The translations under genes were made by a program, and so were the position numbers. DNA of 21,777 bases, taken from contig PEUI01000075.1 of NCBI GenBank assembly GCA_002785585.1, forward strand, positions 11,872-33,648, read 5' to 3'. Every line of letters begins with the position of its first letter. Position 1 is the first letter of the stretch. Of this stretch, positions 6,382 to 15,204 are shown piece by piece. Source of the stretch: Lysobacterales bacterium CG02_land_8_20_14_3_00_62_12 (GTDB lineage Bacteria; Pseudomonadota; Gammaproteobacteria; Xanthomonadales; Ahniellaceae). Below the pieces are notes generated by a model, which searched no databases, had not been told where the DNA came from, and worked only from the letters and a program-made list of their open reading frames with translations.

Positions 6382-8770
6382 CGCGCTGGGTAGCACGCTG
6401 TGGCTGACGGTCGGTGCCCTCGCCACCACCGCGCAGGCACAGGATGCCGGCGACGCACCGGCGGCGACGACTGAAACCGCAGAAACCGCCAAGGAACTCA
6501 GCACCGTCACCGTGCTCGGTTCCCGCCGACTGGATCGGACCGACGCCACCTCACCGGTGCCGGTGGATGTCATTCCGATGCAGGAATCGGCCACCAAGGG
6601 CGGCCAGTTCGACGTGGCGCAATCGCTGCAATATCTGGCGCCTTCGTTCAATTCCACCCGACAGACCGGTGCCGACGGCGCCGACTTGATCGATTCCGCC
6701 GCGCTGCGCGGCCTGGGCTCCGATCAAACCCTGGTGCTGGTCAATGGCAAGCGCCACCACAGCACCGCCCTGGTCAACCTGTTCGGCGCGCGCAATCGCG
6801 GCAACACCGGTACCGATCTCAACACCATCCCGTTGCTCGCCATTGATCGCGTCGAAGTGCTGCGCGATGGTGCTGCCGCCCAATACGGCTCGGATGCCAT
6901 CGCCGGGGTGATGAACTTTGCGCTGCGCACCGACGTCGGCTGCCAGGCGGTCACCGGCTACGGCGAATACACCCGCGGTGATGGCGAAAACAAGCAGCTT
7001 GCCGGTTACTGCGGGTTCTCCTTCGGCGACGGCGGCGTACTCGCGATCACCGCCGAGGGTTCGCGTCGCGGTCGTTCGGATCGTTCCGAGCCGGCCGACA
7101 ACCCGCGCACCATTGGTGACACCAAGGTCAACAACAATACCCTTTTTGTCAACGGCAGATTGCCGGTCGGCGACGCCTCAGAGCTCTATCTCACCGCCAG
7201 CAATCAGGTGCGGATCGCCTCGTCGGCCGCATTTGGGCGCGGTGGCGTCGGTTCCGACGACATCCCCTCGCGCAACTCCGAAGCGATGTTCCCCGGCGGC
7301 TTTGTACCGTTCATCAATGGCGATCTGCGGGATCGCTTCTTCATCTTTGGCGGCACCACCGAAATTGGCCAGTGGCACACCGACTTGTCCTCCACTTATG
7401 GCTACAACGAGATGTTCTACAACATCAGCAACACGCTCAACGCCTCGATCGCCAATCTCGACCTGCAAAACGGTGGCCCCGGCATCAGCGCCAACAAGTT
7501 CAATGCCGGTGGTTTCAGTTTTGATCAGAGCACCACCAATCTGGATTTCACCCGCTTTTTCGACGGCATTGCGCAAGGCATGAACGTCGCCTTCGGCGCC
7601 GAGTATCGGCGCGAATCCTACGAGATCAAAGCCGGCGAACTCGGTTCGTATGTGGACGCCGATGGCGCCGGTGGCGGCAACGCCGGTAGCCAGGGCTTCC
7701 CGGGTTTTCAGCCCGCAGATGAAGTCAACCAGAACCGCAACAGCTACGCCGGTTACGTCGATGTCGAAACCGACCTGACGGATCGTTTTACCGTCGATAC
7801 CGCCGCCCGCTTCGAGCACTTCAGCGACTTTGGTTCCACCCTCGATGGCAAGTTGGCCGCCGCCTTCCACGCCACCGACGCACTGTTGTTCCGCGGTTCT
7901 GTTGCTTCCGGTTTCCGCGCACCGTCGTTGCAGCAACGGTTGTTTTCATCGACCTTTACCGACTTCATCAGCGGCGAGCCGGTCGATGTGCTGCTGGCAC
8001 CGAACGGCGGCACCATCGCCAACGCCGCCGGCATTCCCAAGCTGCAAGAAGAAACTTCGCTCAGCTATTCGCTGGGATTCACCTGGCAAGCCATGGATAG
8101 CGTGCAGGTCACCCTGGACGCCTACCGCATCGATATCGATGACCGCATCGTGCTGTCTGGCCGCTTCAATACCGACGACCCGGACATCGGCAGCATTCTG
8201 TCCGGGCTCGGTGTCGGCGAAGCCCAGTTTTTCGTCAACTCGGTGGATACCGAAACCAAGGGCATCGACCTCACCGTTTCCCACGATGCAGATTTCGACA
8301 GCGGCAAGCTGCGCACTTTCTTTGCGTTGAATATCAGCGACACCAACGTCGCCCGCATCCATACCCCGGCCAGTTTGATCGGTCGTGAAGACAGCCTGCT
8401 GTCGGATCGCGAGCGCCTGTTCATCGAAGAGGGCGCGCCCGATTCCAAGGCGATTCTGAGCTTTGACTACACCAGCGGCAAATGGAATCCCAACTTGAAG
8501 TTCATCTATTTCGGTGCGCAAACGCTGGGTACTTTTTCCGGTCCACCGGTACCCAATCAACACTACAGCGCACGGGCTTCAGCGGATTTGAGTCTGAGCT
8601 ACGCGTTCACCGACAGCACGCGATTCACCGTCGGCGCGACCAATATCTTCGACAGCTTTCCGAGCCGCCAGAATGCCGACGAAACCGACAACGGACACGT
8701 CTTCGAAAGCGTGCAATTTGGCCTGAATGGCGCGGCCTGGTTTGCCCGCTTGTCGCATCAATTCAATTGA
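6347..8770 (+). CDS. TonB-dependent outer-membrane receptor
   Basis: The 807-residue protein has a signal peptide ending near AQAQ (residues 29-32). The N-terminal plug region follows, with LSTVTVLGSRR as the TonB-box-like start and RVEVLRDGAAAQYGSDAIAG as the classic plug signature. A long beta-barrel rich in alternating aromatic strands ends in SHQFN. The blocks DQTLVLVNGKRHH and NTGTDLNTIP place it with the iron-complex receptor clade that is abundant in Xanthomonadales. It binds its ligand outside the cell and imports it with energy from TonB-ExbBD. Nothing nearby (no siderophore, heme, B12 or sugar genes) shows the ligand. Two cysteines in VGCQAVT and GYCGFSF may form a disulfide. The ATG at 6347 is preceded by GAGGAGAGCCCC. 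The gene ends in its own strong terminator. Confidence 0.93.
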   Translation: MPTNPLKLAIQCALGSTLWLTVGALATTAQAQDAGDAPAATTETAETAKELSTVTVLGSRRLDRTDATSPVPVDVIPMQESATKGGQFDVAQSLQYLAPSFNSTRQTGADGADLIDSAALRGLGSDQTLVLVNGKRHHSTALVNLFGARNRGNTGTDLNTIPLLAIDRVEVLRDGAAAQYGSDAIAGVMNFALRTDVGCQAVTGYGEYTRGDGENKQLAGYCGFSFGDGGVLAITAEGSRRGRSDRSEPADNPRTIGDTKVNNNTLFVNGRLPVGDASELYLTASNQVRIASSAAFGRGGVGSDDIPSRNSEAMFPGGFVPFINGDLRDRFFIFGGTTEIGQWHTDLSSTYGYNEMFYNISNTLNASIANLDLQNGGPGISANKFNAGGFSFDQSTTNLDFTRFFDGIAQGMNVAFGAEYRRESYEIKAGELGSYVDADGAGGGNAGSQGFPGFQPADEVNQNRNSYAGYVDVETDLTDRFTVDTAARFEHFSDFGSTLDGKLAAAFHATDALLFRGSVASGFRAPSLQQRLFSSTFTDFISGEPVDVLLAPNGGTIANAAGIPKLQEETSLSYSLGFTWQAMDSVQVTLDAYRIDIDDRIVLSGRFNTDDPDIGSILSGLGVGEAQFFVNSVDTETKGIDLTVSHDADFDSGKLRTFFALNISDTNVARIHTPASLIGREDSLLSDRERLFIEEGAPDSKAILSFDYTSGKWNPNLKFIYFGAQTLGTFSGPPVPNQHYSARASADLSLSYAFTDSTRFTVGATNIFDSFPSRQNADETDNGHVFESVQFGLNGAAWFARLSHQFN

Positions 8771-8791
8771 TTGTGGTTTACGCTTGACGGC

Positions 8792-8824
8792 AACGCCCGC
8801 AGCACCCACTGCGGGCGTTTTTTT
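8792..8824 (+). terminator. strong rho-independent terminator after the TonB receptor
   Basis: AACGCCCGCA (8792-8801) pairs perfectly with TGCGGGCGTT (8810-8819) around an eight-base loop. It runs into seven consecutive T residues (8818-8824). It starts 22 bp after the receptor stop codon. Confidence 0.93.
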
Positions 8825-8988
8825 GTGGGCCTGTCGCGACCCAGCAGCGCACCGCAGTTTCAGCGCCGCGCTGGACTAAGGTCCACTTCCGGCGCATCAT
8901 CCCGGGCACTTGGCGGGGCAGGCAAGGTCGGCACCGGCAATCCTTCCGCTTCGCCACCATGACCGCGAACTTGGGCTTTGTGCTGAAC

Positions 8989-9017
8989 TTGCTCGATCTG
9001 GCCAACCTTGGTTTTAT
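8989..9017 (+). promoter_or_regulatory. possible sigma-70 promoter of the sensor kinase operon
   Basis: TTGCTC (8989-8994) and TTTTAT (9012-9017) are separated by exactly 17 bp. They lie 15 bp upstream of the kinase ATG, behind the receptor terminator. The short distance would give a leader only slightly longer than the GGAG ribosome binding site. Moderate matches only. Confidence 0.35.
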
Positions 9018-9032
9018 TCGGAGAAGCTGCCG

Positions 9033-10301
9033 ATGTCGCCTGTCCACAGCCACCTGCCCACCGACGCGGCCGATCTGGCTGCTTTGGAATCCAATTTGGT
9101 GGCACTGCGCTGGTGCGCCGTCGTCGGTCAGCTGGTGATGCTGCTGTTGGCGCAATTCCGTTGGGACATGCCGCACACCTTCGCGCCGTTATGGTTTGGC
9201 GTCGAGATATTGGCGGTCCTCAATTTCTTGCTGACCTGGCGCAGGCGATTCGTACCGGCCAGCGCCAATCGCTTGAGTTTCGCGCTGACCATGGACTTGC
9301 TCGGCTGCGCCTGGATGGTGTTCTGGACCGGTGGCACCGCAAACCCGCTGATTACTTTGTTCCTGTTGCCGATTGCGCTCACTGCCACCGTGCTCAGCGC
9401 GCGGCGGGTGATTGCCTTCGCGCTGCTCGCCTTGGTGTTGTATGCGGTGGTGATCGGTCACGCCAAACCGCTGCCACCGCTACCGGGCAGTGATGCCATG
9501 GCCACTTACTGGCGCGGCATGTGGATCAATTTTGTGCTGTCGTTGATCTTGCTCACGGTGTTTGCTCTGCGCCTGGCCGGGCGTCTGCGCCAACAACGCG
9601 AAGCGCTGGCGGCTTGGTCGGAACGCGACCAGCGCCAGCGCACCTTGCTGTCGCTGGCGGTGCAAGCTGCCGGCGCCGCGCATGAAATCAACACGCCGTT
9701 GGCGACCATGGCGACCTTGGTCGATGAGCTGAAACACACGCGCCAAGGCGATGTCGAGCTGGGCGCGGACCTGACCCTGCTGGCGCAGCAGATCGACCAC
9801 TGCCGCGACGCCATCCAGGCCTTGGGCTTGAGCGCCCGCGGCCACGTCGATCCGCCGCTGCCGCTGGATGTGTGGCTGCGCCAACTGATCTCACGCTGGC
9901 GCATCGTGCGGCCGGAAGCCCGGATCGAGTTCGAGTTCGATCCGGCCATGAGCAGCGTAATGTTGGTGCCGGATTTATCGCTGGCGCAGACCATTCTCAA
10001 CTTGCTCGACAATGCGCTCGATGCCACCCGCGAAGGCGGCAGTGATCGATTGCAATTGTCGGCCCGATCACGCAACGGCGGTCTTGATTTTCAAGTTCGC
10101 GATTTTGGTGCGGGCTTCAACGGCAACACCGATGTTGGCGCCAGCCACAAGCCGGCCGGCATGGGCTTGGGGCTGCTGCTATCGCAAACCAGCACCGAAG
10201 CCATGGGCGGTAGTCTCAGCATTCGTCGTGCCGCCGAGGGCGGCAGCATTGCGCTGCTGCAAATCCCCGGTTCGGCGCTGCGACCGCAGGCACTGGCATG
10301 A
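9033..10301 (+). CDS. RegB/PrrB-type redox sensor histidine kinase
   Basis: The 422-residue protein has about six membrane segments in residues 22-185, then a kinase core. The heptapeptide GGTANPL at residues 100-106 matches the GGxxNPF quinone-binding motif of RegB. The H-box AAGAAHEINTPLATM has H217 as the phosphorylated residue and is the RegB-type H-box. C257 in DHCRDAI sits where the redox-active cysteine (C265 of Rhodobacter RegB) is found. The ATP domain shows the N-box (N323, N327), DFGAGF (357-362) and GMGLGL (376-381). RegB kinases sense membrane quinone and redox state and phosphorylate RegA. The ATG at 9033 is preceded by GGAGAAGCTGCCG. The stop overlaps the start of the partner regulator by 4 bp (ATGA), so the two are translationally coupled. 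Confidence 0.9.
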   Translation: MSPVHSHLPTDAADLAALESNLVALRWCAVVGQLVMLLLAQFRWDMPHTFAPLWFGVEILAVLNFLLTWRRRFVPASANRLSFALTMDLLGCAWMVFWTGGTANPLITLFLLPIALTATVLSARRVIAFALLALVLYAVVIGHAKPLPPLPGSDAMATYWRGMWINFVLSLILLTVFALRLAGRLRQQREALAAWSERDQRQRTLLSLAVQAAGAAHEINTPLATMATLVDELKHTRQGDVELGADLTLLAQQIDHCRDAIQALGLSARGHVDPPLPLDVWLRQLISRWRIVRPEARIEFEFDPAMSSVMLVPDLSLAQTILNLLDNALDATREGGSDRLQLSARSRNGGLDFQVRDFGAGFNGNTDVGASHKPAGMGLGLLLSQTSTEAMGGSLSIRRAAEGGSIALLQIPGSALRPQALA

Positions 10302-10828
10302 AGCCGCGTTCGTTGCTGCTGATCGATGACGATCAAGACTATTGCACGGTGCTGCAACGCGCGCTCGGTCGTCGCGGTTACGAAGTGGTGTCGGCCAACG
10401 ATGCCGACAGCGCGATGCTGCAAGCAGCAGCGCGGCCATTTGATGGGCTGATTCTGGATCTGCGGCTAGGCGAAGACAGCGGCTTGCAATTGCTCGCCGG
10501 CCTGCGCCGACATCAGGCCAAGGCCCGCATTTTGCTGCTGACCGGCTACGCCAGCATCGCTACCGCGGTCGATGCGATCAAGCGCGGCGCCGATCAGTAT
10601 CTGCCGAAGCCCGCGCAGACCGATGCCATCCTGGTGGCGTTGTTCGGGCCAGCGGTCGCGCCCACCGTGCCGATCACGCCGACGCATCCGCGCCGCCTGG
10701 AATGGGAGCACCTGCAACGGGTGATGGCCGAATACCAAGGCAACGTGTCGGCGGCGGCGCGCGCGCTTGGTCTGCACCGGCGCACCTTGCAACGCAAGCT
10801 CGGCCGCACCCCGCCCGACGAAACCTGA
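10298..10828 (+). CDS. RegA/PrrA-type response regulator
   Basis: The 176-residue protein is typical RegA size. The receiver domain has the acidic pocket (IDDDQD, residues 9-14), phosphoacceptor D54 in LILDLRLGEDSGL, T82 in LLTGYAS and K104 in LPKP. A proline-rich linker (118-131) leads to a Fis-type helix-turn-helix at 135-170, with GNVSAAARALGLHRRTLQRKL closely resembling the RegA DNA-binding helix. RegA proteins regulate respiration, carbon and nitrogen metabolism in response to redox state. No target gene is evident in the window apart from hemE, which is a plausible but untested candidate because tetrapyrrole genes belong to RegA regulons elsewhere. Confidence 0.92.
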   Translation: MKPRSLLLIDDDQDYCTVLQRALGRRGYEVVSANDADSAMLQAAARPFDGLILDLRLGEDSGLQLLAGLRRHQAKARILLLTGYASIATAVDAIKRGADQYLPKPAQTDAILVALFGPAVAPTVPITPTHPRRLEWEHLQRVMAEYQGNVSAAARALGLHRRTLQRKLGRTPPDET

Positions 10829-11005
10829 GCCGCCGTTTAGCGCGTTGGCGTCGGCGGTTGGCGGTGCGGTGCAGACGGTTGTCGGCGGCGGAGGCCGGTC
10901 ACCGTAGCGTCGAAGTCGAGCAGCATCGAGTCGCCGCGCTGACGGTTACCGCGCGTGATGCTCGGTTGTGCCGATGTTCAAGGCAGTCGCCGCCAAGCAG
11001 TGGCG

Positions 11006-12397
11006 CTATTCAATGGTCGCCGAGCCACCCACCTCCGCCAGCGTCACTTCGGCCGCAAATCGATCACGCAAGACCTGCGCCAAGCCCGCGCGCGCGGTGT
11101 CTTCGCCGTGGACCAACACGACCCTTGGTCGCCGTTTGAATTGACCATACCAATCGGCCAGCCCGGCTTGATCGGCGTGTGCCGACAGACCACCGATGGT
11201 GTGTCGATGCGCGTTGACTTTGATCTCTTCACCGTAAATGCGCACGGTCTCGGCACCATCCACAAGTAGCCGTCCCAGCGTCCCCTGCGCTTGATATCCC
11301 GGAAAGATCACGTGCGCGTCGTTGCGCCACAGATGGTGTTTGAGGTGGTGCTTGATGCGACCGCCATTGCACATGCCCGAGCCGGCAATGATGATCAGGC
11401 CTTTGCTGATGCGGTTGAGTGCCTGCGACTCTTCGATCGATTCGACGAACCGCAGGTTGGGCAATCGGAACGGATCGTGGCCACTCTTCCAAACCCGACG
11501 CGCCTCGATGTCGAACAATTCCTGGTGCTGGCCATAGACCGCGGTCACCTTGGTCGCCATCGGACTATCCAGCACGATACGAAAATCGGCGAGCCCCCAT
11601 TCGTCAAAGCGCTGGGCAAACCAGTACAGAATCTCCTGGGTACGCCCGACCGCAAAAGCGGGAATCAGCACATTGCCACCGCTACCGCGAACCTGCTGAA
11701 AAATCTCGCCCAATTCGGCCAGGGTATCGCTGCGGTTGCGATGCAGTCGATCCCCATAAGTGCTCTCCATCATCACCAGATCGGCGGCTTCAATCGACGT
11801 TGGATCACACAGAATCGGCGCACCTTTGGGGCCAAGATCACCGGAGAACACCAGCTTTCGCTGCTGTCCGGATTCGACCGCCTGAACCTCGACAATGGCC
11901 GCGCCGAGAATGTGGCCAGCATCGGCCAGCCGCACTTCGACCGCCGGCAGGATCGACTGCCATTTGCCGTAGTCGAGGCCGCGCAGCTGGGTCAGCACGC
12001 CTTGCACATCGGCTTGATCGTAAAGCACATCGAACGCCGGCAGCCCGCGCCGGGCCCGCCGCCGATTCTGGTATTCAACGTCCTGGGCGGCCAGTCTGGC
12101 GGAATCTTCGAGCATGATTTTTGCCAACGCCGCGGTGGCGTGGTGGGTATAAATCGGCCCGCGATAGCCGCGTTTGTGCAACAGCGGCAGGCGCCCACAG
12201 TGGTCGATATGCGCGTGCGACAGCACCACTGCATCGATTTCCTCCACGGCAAACGGAAACGCCGCGGCATTGCGCTCGTGCTCCTCGCGTCCGCCTTGGA
12301 TCATGCCGCAGTCCAACAAAATATTTTTGTCGGCGGCGTGCAACCAGTGGCAGGAACCGGTGACTTCACCGGCAGCACCGAAGTATTGCAATTTCAT
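11006..12397 (-). CDS. beta-CASP metallo-beta-lactamase nuclease (CPSF-like)
   Basis: The 463-residue protein carries the full set of motifs. HAHIDH (residues 61-66) is the zinc motif II, AGHILGAAI the third histidine site, FSGDLG the aspartate motif, VLDSPMA and SGMCNGGRIKHHL the beta-CASP insert, and GLSAHADQ the C-terminal RMMBL histidine motif. The family includes RNA-processing endo/exonucleases such as Thermus TTHA0252 and eukaryotic CPSF73. It lacks the extra C-terminal domain of RNase J, so that name is not used. The ATG at 12397 was chosen because the conserved MKLQYFGAAGEVTGSC follows it and CAGGAG precedes it; the 36 upstream codons do not look like protein. It is divergent from the WGR gene and convergent with the response regulator. 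The RNA substrate is unknown. Confidence 0.92.
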   Translation of the reverse strand: MKLQYFGAAGEVTGSCHWLHAADKNILLDCGMIQGGREEHERNAAAFPFAVEEIDAVVLSHAHIDHCGRLPLLHKRGYRGPIYTHHATAALAKIMLEDSARLAAQDVEYQNRRRARRGLPAFDVLYDQADVQGVLTQLRGLDYGKWQSILPAVEVRLADAGHILGAAIVEVQAVESGQQRKLVFSGDLGPKGAPILCDPTSIEAADLVMMESTYGDRLHRNRSDTLAELGEIFQQVRGSGGNVLIPAFAVGRTQEILYWFAQRFDEWGLADFRIVLDSPMATKVTAVYGQHQELFDIEARRVWKSGHDPFRLPNLRFVESIEESQALNRISKGLIIIAGSGMCNGGRIKHHLKHHLWRNDAHVIFPGYQAQGTLGRLLVDGAETVRIYGEEIKVNAHRHTIGGLSAHADQAGLADWYGQFKRRPRVVLVHGEDTARAGLAQVLRDRFAAEVTLAEVGGSATIE

Positions 12398-12536
12398 GGC
12401 GAAGCTCCTGTGACGACGATGGCTTGGCGACGCGGCAAACGGTGATTTTCCTTCGCTCGAACTGTACCAGTGTTGCCGCTGGCCGCAGCCGCAGCGATGC
12501 ACCACGCACCCGCTTTCAGTCGGCTAAACTGCCGCC

Positions 12537-12809
12537 ATGCGTATCTTCATGCAAACCCGGCCGATCGCCAAGGAACCACCCCGCTACTACCACTTGATCC
12601 TGCAACAGGATCTGCTTGGCGGCTGGACCTTGATCCGCGAGTGGGGTCAACAAGGCGGCCGCGCCAGCGGCCGCAAAGAGTTTTTTCCGGAGCGCGGCAA
12701 GGCCGAAGCCGCCTTTGTCGGCGCCCGCGACCAACAGTTGGGCAAAGGTTTCCACGTAATGTTTTCGCAAGGCATGGAGGCTCCTACCGGGTCTTACTAT
12801 GAAAGCTGA
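12537..12809 (+). CDS. stand-alone WGR-domain mini-protein
   Basis: The 90-residue protein is essentially one WGR domain. YYHLILQQDLLGGWTLIREWG is followed by the family's Trp-Gly-Arg-like turn (WGQQGGR), then a basic RKEFF strand and a helix (FPERGKAEAAFVGAR). WGR domains occur at the end of MolR-type proteins and in PARPs, where they bind DNA ends; small free-standing versions exist in many proteobacteria without known function. An in-frame second ATG lies four codons in (12549); neither start has an obvious Shine-Dalgarno. The 3' end overlaps the next gene by 11 bp, so the WGR protein and the SPOR protein are probably translated from one message. Confidence 0.85.
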   Translation: MRIFMQTRPIAKEPPRYYHLILQQDLLGGWTLIREWGQQGGRASGRKEFFPERGKAEAAFVGARDQQLGKGFHVMFSQGMEAPTGSYYES

Positions 12810-13917
12810 TCGCCCCTTTACCACCCCGTTTTTGATGCTGCTGGCACTGCTAGTGGGCGCCGCCTCGGCGGATGATTTCAAGCCCGGTGTTCGCCACCTG
12901 TGCGTACCCAATGCGGATCGCAGCGGTTGGGATTGCAGCGTCATCGACGACACCAAGGCGGCAGGCGCAGCGGTCGCCGCTGACGCCAGTCCGCCGGTGG
13001 CAGAGGCCTCCACAGCCGCTGCCAGCGACGCGGCAGCGACCCAACCGACGACCACCGAGGCGACCACGACTTCGCCCAGCGCCGACGACCGGCCGAGTCC
13101 GCCACCGCCACCCTTTTTGGCGCATCCGGATTTGCAGCGCCGTTTCAACCCCTACAGTCGGCCGTACCAGCCGCGCGCGGCACCGCCGACCAGCACCGCC
13201 GCCGCAGTCGAACCCGGCGCCGCCGCCAGCACAACGACAACCGCCACCGCGGTAGATACGAGTACGCCATCGGCCCTGGCGGTCGCCACCGAGCGCGATC
13301 TGCCCGCAGCGCCAACGGCCGACGCCGATCCCAGCACCGCTGCACTACCAGCAGCAGCGGCGCCGGTGACCGTTGAACCGCTGGCGGATGCGCCTGCCGA
13401 AGCGGCGCCGCCCACCAGCGCAGCGCTCGCCGACCCTGCCAACGCGCCAGCCGCAGCGGCGGCCAGCGCGCCGATTGCCGTAGTGACGCCCGCAGCGGTC
13501 ACCGCAGCCAAACCGGCAACGCCCGCGCCGAGTGTCCCCGAGCCGCTTCCCGTGGGCACCACGGCGACGCCGGTAGTCGGCTCTCCAGGCCCACTGCCGG
13601 TGCTTGCGGCATTGCCAGGCGCCCGCGCGTTTGCCACTTTGCCCGCCGACCACTACACCCTGCAACTCGCCCACGCCGCCGTGGCAACCGATTTTCCGCG
13701 TTTGCTCAGCACCCTCGGGCTCGCCATCGAAGACTGCTATCTGCTGCGGGTAGAGCGCGACGGCGGTGATTGGTGGGTGCTGGCCTACGGCAATTTTCTC
13801 GACGCCAACGCCGCCCGCATCGCTGCCAGCCAATTACCCGTGGTGGCGGGCATGGCCGCGGTCTGGCCGCGCCGCATCGGCTATCTGCAGGGCGAATATC
13901 GTCCCGCCAATCACTAA
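12799..13917 (+). CDS. SPOR-domain cell-envelope protein (DamX-like)
   Basis: The 372-residue protein has three parts. An N-terminal hydrophobic signal (PFLMLLALLVGAASA) has a plausible cleavage after residue 24. A roughly 200-residue linker consists almost only of Ala, Pro, Thr and Val, with a Pro run at 101-105. A C-terminal SPOR domain spans about 283-362 (YTLQLAHA, DGGDWWVLAYGNF, AARIAASQLP). SPOR domains bind glycan strands lacking stem peptides at the septum. The closest known relative is DamX, and DamX-like genes often lie near hemE in Xanthomonadales and pseudomonads, which supports the call. E. coli DamX has a membrane-spanning anchor with a cytoplasmic part, whereas this protein appears exported. 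The start overlaps the WGR gene; GGAGG lies upstream of the ATG at 12799. Confidence 0.85.
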   Translation: MKADRPFTTPFLMLLALLVGAASADDFKPGVRHLCVPNADRSGWDCSVIDDTKAAGAAVAADASPPVAEASTAAASDAAATQPTTTEATTTSPSADDRPSPPPPPFLAHPDLQRRFNPYSRPYQPRAAPPTSTAAAVEPGAAASTTTTATAVDTSTPSALAVATERDLPAAPTADADPSTAALPAAAAPVTVEPLADAPAEAAPPTSAALADPANAPAAAAASAPIAVVTPAAVTAAKPATPAPSVPEPLPVGTTATPVVGSPGPLPVLAALPGARAFATLPADHYTLQLAHAAVATDFPRLLSTLGLAIEDCYLLRVERDGGDWWVLAYGNFLDANAARIAASQLPVVAGMAAVWPRRIGYLQGEYRPANH

Positions 13918-13941
13918 TCACTCGATCACCCCAGGAATTCC

Positions 13942-15024
13942 ATGAATGCTCCCCTCGCCGCGCTCGCGAATGATCGTTTTTTGCGTGCCCTGAAACGCCA
14001 GCCAGTAGACCGCACGCCGGTATGGATCATGCGCCAGGCCGGGCGCTACCTGCCCGAGTATCGCGCCACCCGGGCGCGCGCCGGCTCCTTCATGAAACTC
14101 TGTCAAACGCCGGAGCTGGCCTGTGAGGTTTCCTTGCAACCGGTAGACCGGTTTCCGCTGGATGCGGCGATTTTGTTTTCCGACATCCTGACCATTCCCG
14201 ACGCCATGGGCCTGGGCCTGTCGTTTGCCGAAGGCGAAGGCCCGCGCTTTGCCCGGCCATTGCGCTCGAAGCAAGACATTGATCGCTTGGGGTTGCCCGA
14301 TATGGCCAGCGATCTCGGCTATGTCACCGACGCCGTGCGCATGATCCGCCACGAGTTGCACGGCCGCGTGCCGCTGATCGGTTTTTCCGGCAGCCCGTGG
14401 ACCTTGGCTTGTTACATGATCGAAGGCGGCGGCTCCGAGCACTTCGCCCGCGCCAAGTCGTTGCTGTGGGACGACCCGGCCAGCGCCCACCGCCTGCTGG
14501 CATTGCTGGCACGCACCGTCGCCGCTTATCTCGGTGCCCAGATCGCCGCCGGCGCGCAAGCGGTGATGGTATTCGATACTTGGGGGGGTGCCTTGTCGCT
14601 ACCGCATTACCATGAGTTTTCCTTGCGCTATCTGCGCGAGGTCGCGGCGCTACTGCCACGCGGTGACGGTGCTGCCCGGGTACCGTTGATCTTGTTCAGC
14701 AAGGGCTGCGGACACTCGCTCGAAGCCCAGGCCGAAACCGGTGCCGATGCCATTGGGCTGGACTGGACCATCGCGCTGGACGACGCCCGGCGCCGGGTTG
14801 GTGATCGCGTTGCGCTGCAAGGCAACGTCGATCCGGTGGTGTTGTATGCGGGCACTTCGGCGATCCGGGCCGAAGCCATCCGCGCGGTTCACGACTTTGG
14901 TCCACACCCCGGCCATGTCTTCAATCTGGGCCACGGCATCCACCCGACCATGGACCCGGAAAAACTGCGCCTGCTGATCGACACCGTGCATCGCGAGAGC
15001 GCCGCCCTGTTCGCCAGCGCCTGA
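13942..15024 (+). CDS. hemE: uroporphyrinogen decarboxylase
   Basis: The 360-residue protein has normal family length and very clear signatures. PVWIMRQAGRYLPEYR is the first conserved motif; PLDAAILFSDILTIPDAMG carries the catalytic Asp region; GFSGSPWTLACYMIEGGGS is the second PROSITE-type motif; FDTWGG, GCGH, GLDW, LQGNVDP and FNLGHGI(H)P follow in order. The enzyme removes four carboxyl groups from uroporphyrinogen III to give coproporphyrinogen III in cytoplasmic heme synthesis. The ATG at 13942 is preceded by CAGGAA and begins 24 bp after the SPOR gene, so the two are probably co-transcribed. Confidence 0.97.
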   Translation: MNAPLAALANDRFLRALKRQPVDRTPVWIMRQAGRYLPEYRATRARAGSFMKLCQTPELACEVSLQPVDRFPLDAAILFSDILTIPDAMGLGLSFAEGEGPRFARPLRSKQDIDRLGLPDMASDLGYVTDAVRMIRHELHGRVPLIGFSGSPWTLACYMIEGGGSEHFARAKSLLWDDPASAHRLLALLARTVAAYLGAQIAAGAQAVMVFDTWGGALSLPHYHEFSLRYLREVAALLPRGDGAARVPLILFSKGCGHSLEAQAETGADAIGLDWTIALDDARRRVGDRVALQGNVDPVVLYAGTSAIRAEAIRAVHDFGPHPGHVFNLGHGIHPTMDPEKLRLLIDTVHRESAALFASA

Positions 15025-15204
15025 ACGCGCGACCCGGCAAGCGCTGCGCGATTGCCGCCCCGGAGCTTTCGACCCTGAGCCCATCCGCACGACCGACCTG
15101 GTTGTCGATGCTGGCATGCAGTTGACTAACGAACAACTCGCGCTTGGGGCCCGTGAGCATTGCTACTGGCGTATGCGGTGCTGGCGGCGCGGTCCGATTA
15201 CGGA
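15025..15204. other. 180-bp convergent intergenic region
   Basis: This stretch lies between the ends of hemE (plus) and the SWIM gene (minus). No T-tailed hairpin, tRNA or convincing small ORF was seen. I looked here for a copy of the tRNA-Lys 3' end, which would mark the far edge of an integrated island, and found none. Confidence 0.6.

Noticed and set aside
7178..7936. Minus-strand ORF of 252 codons inside the TonB receptor
   Set aside because: Shadow of the beta-barrel coding strand, without a ribosome binding site or domain.
13152..13637. Minus-strand Gly/Ala/Val-rich ORF of 161 codons
   Set aside because: It mirrors the low-complexity Ala/Pro/Thr linker of the SPOR protein; the repetitive look comes from the opposite strand of that linker.
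15025..15204. Possible distal attachment site of an island at tRNA-Lys
   Set aside because: Searched by eye for a copy of the tRNA 3' end (GGTTCAAGTCCCCGACGACC or its complement); none found, and no integrase is present.
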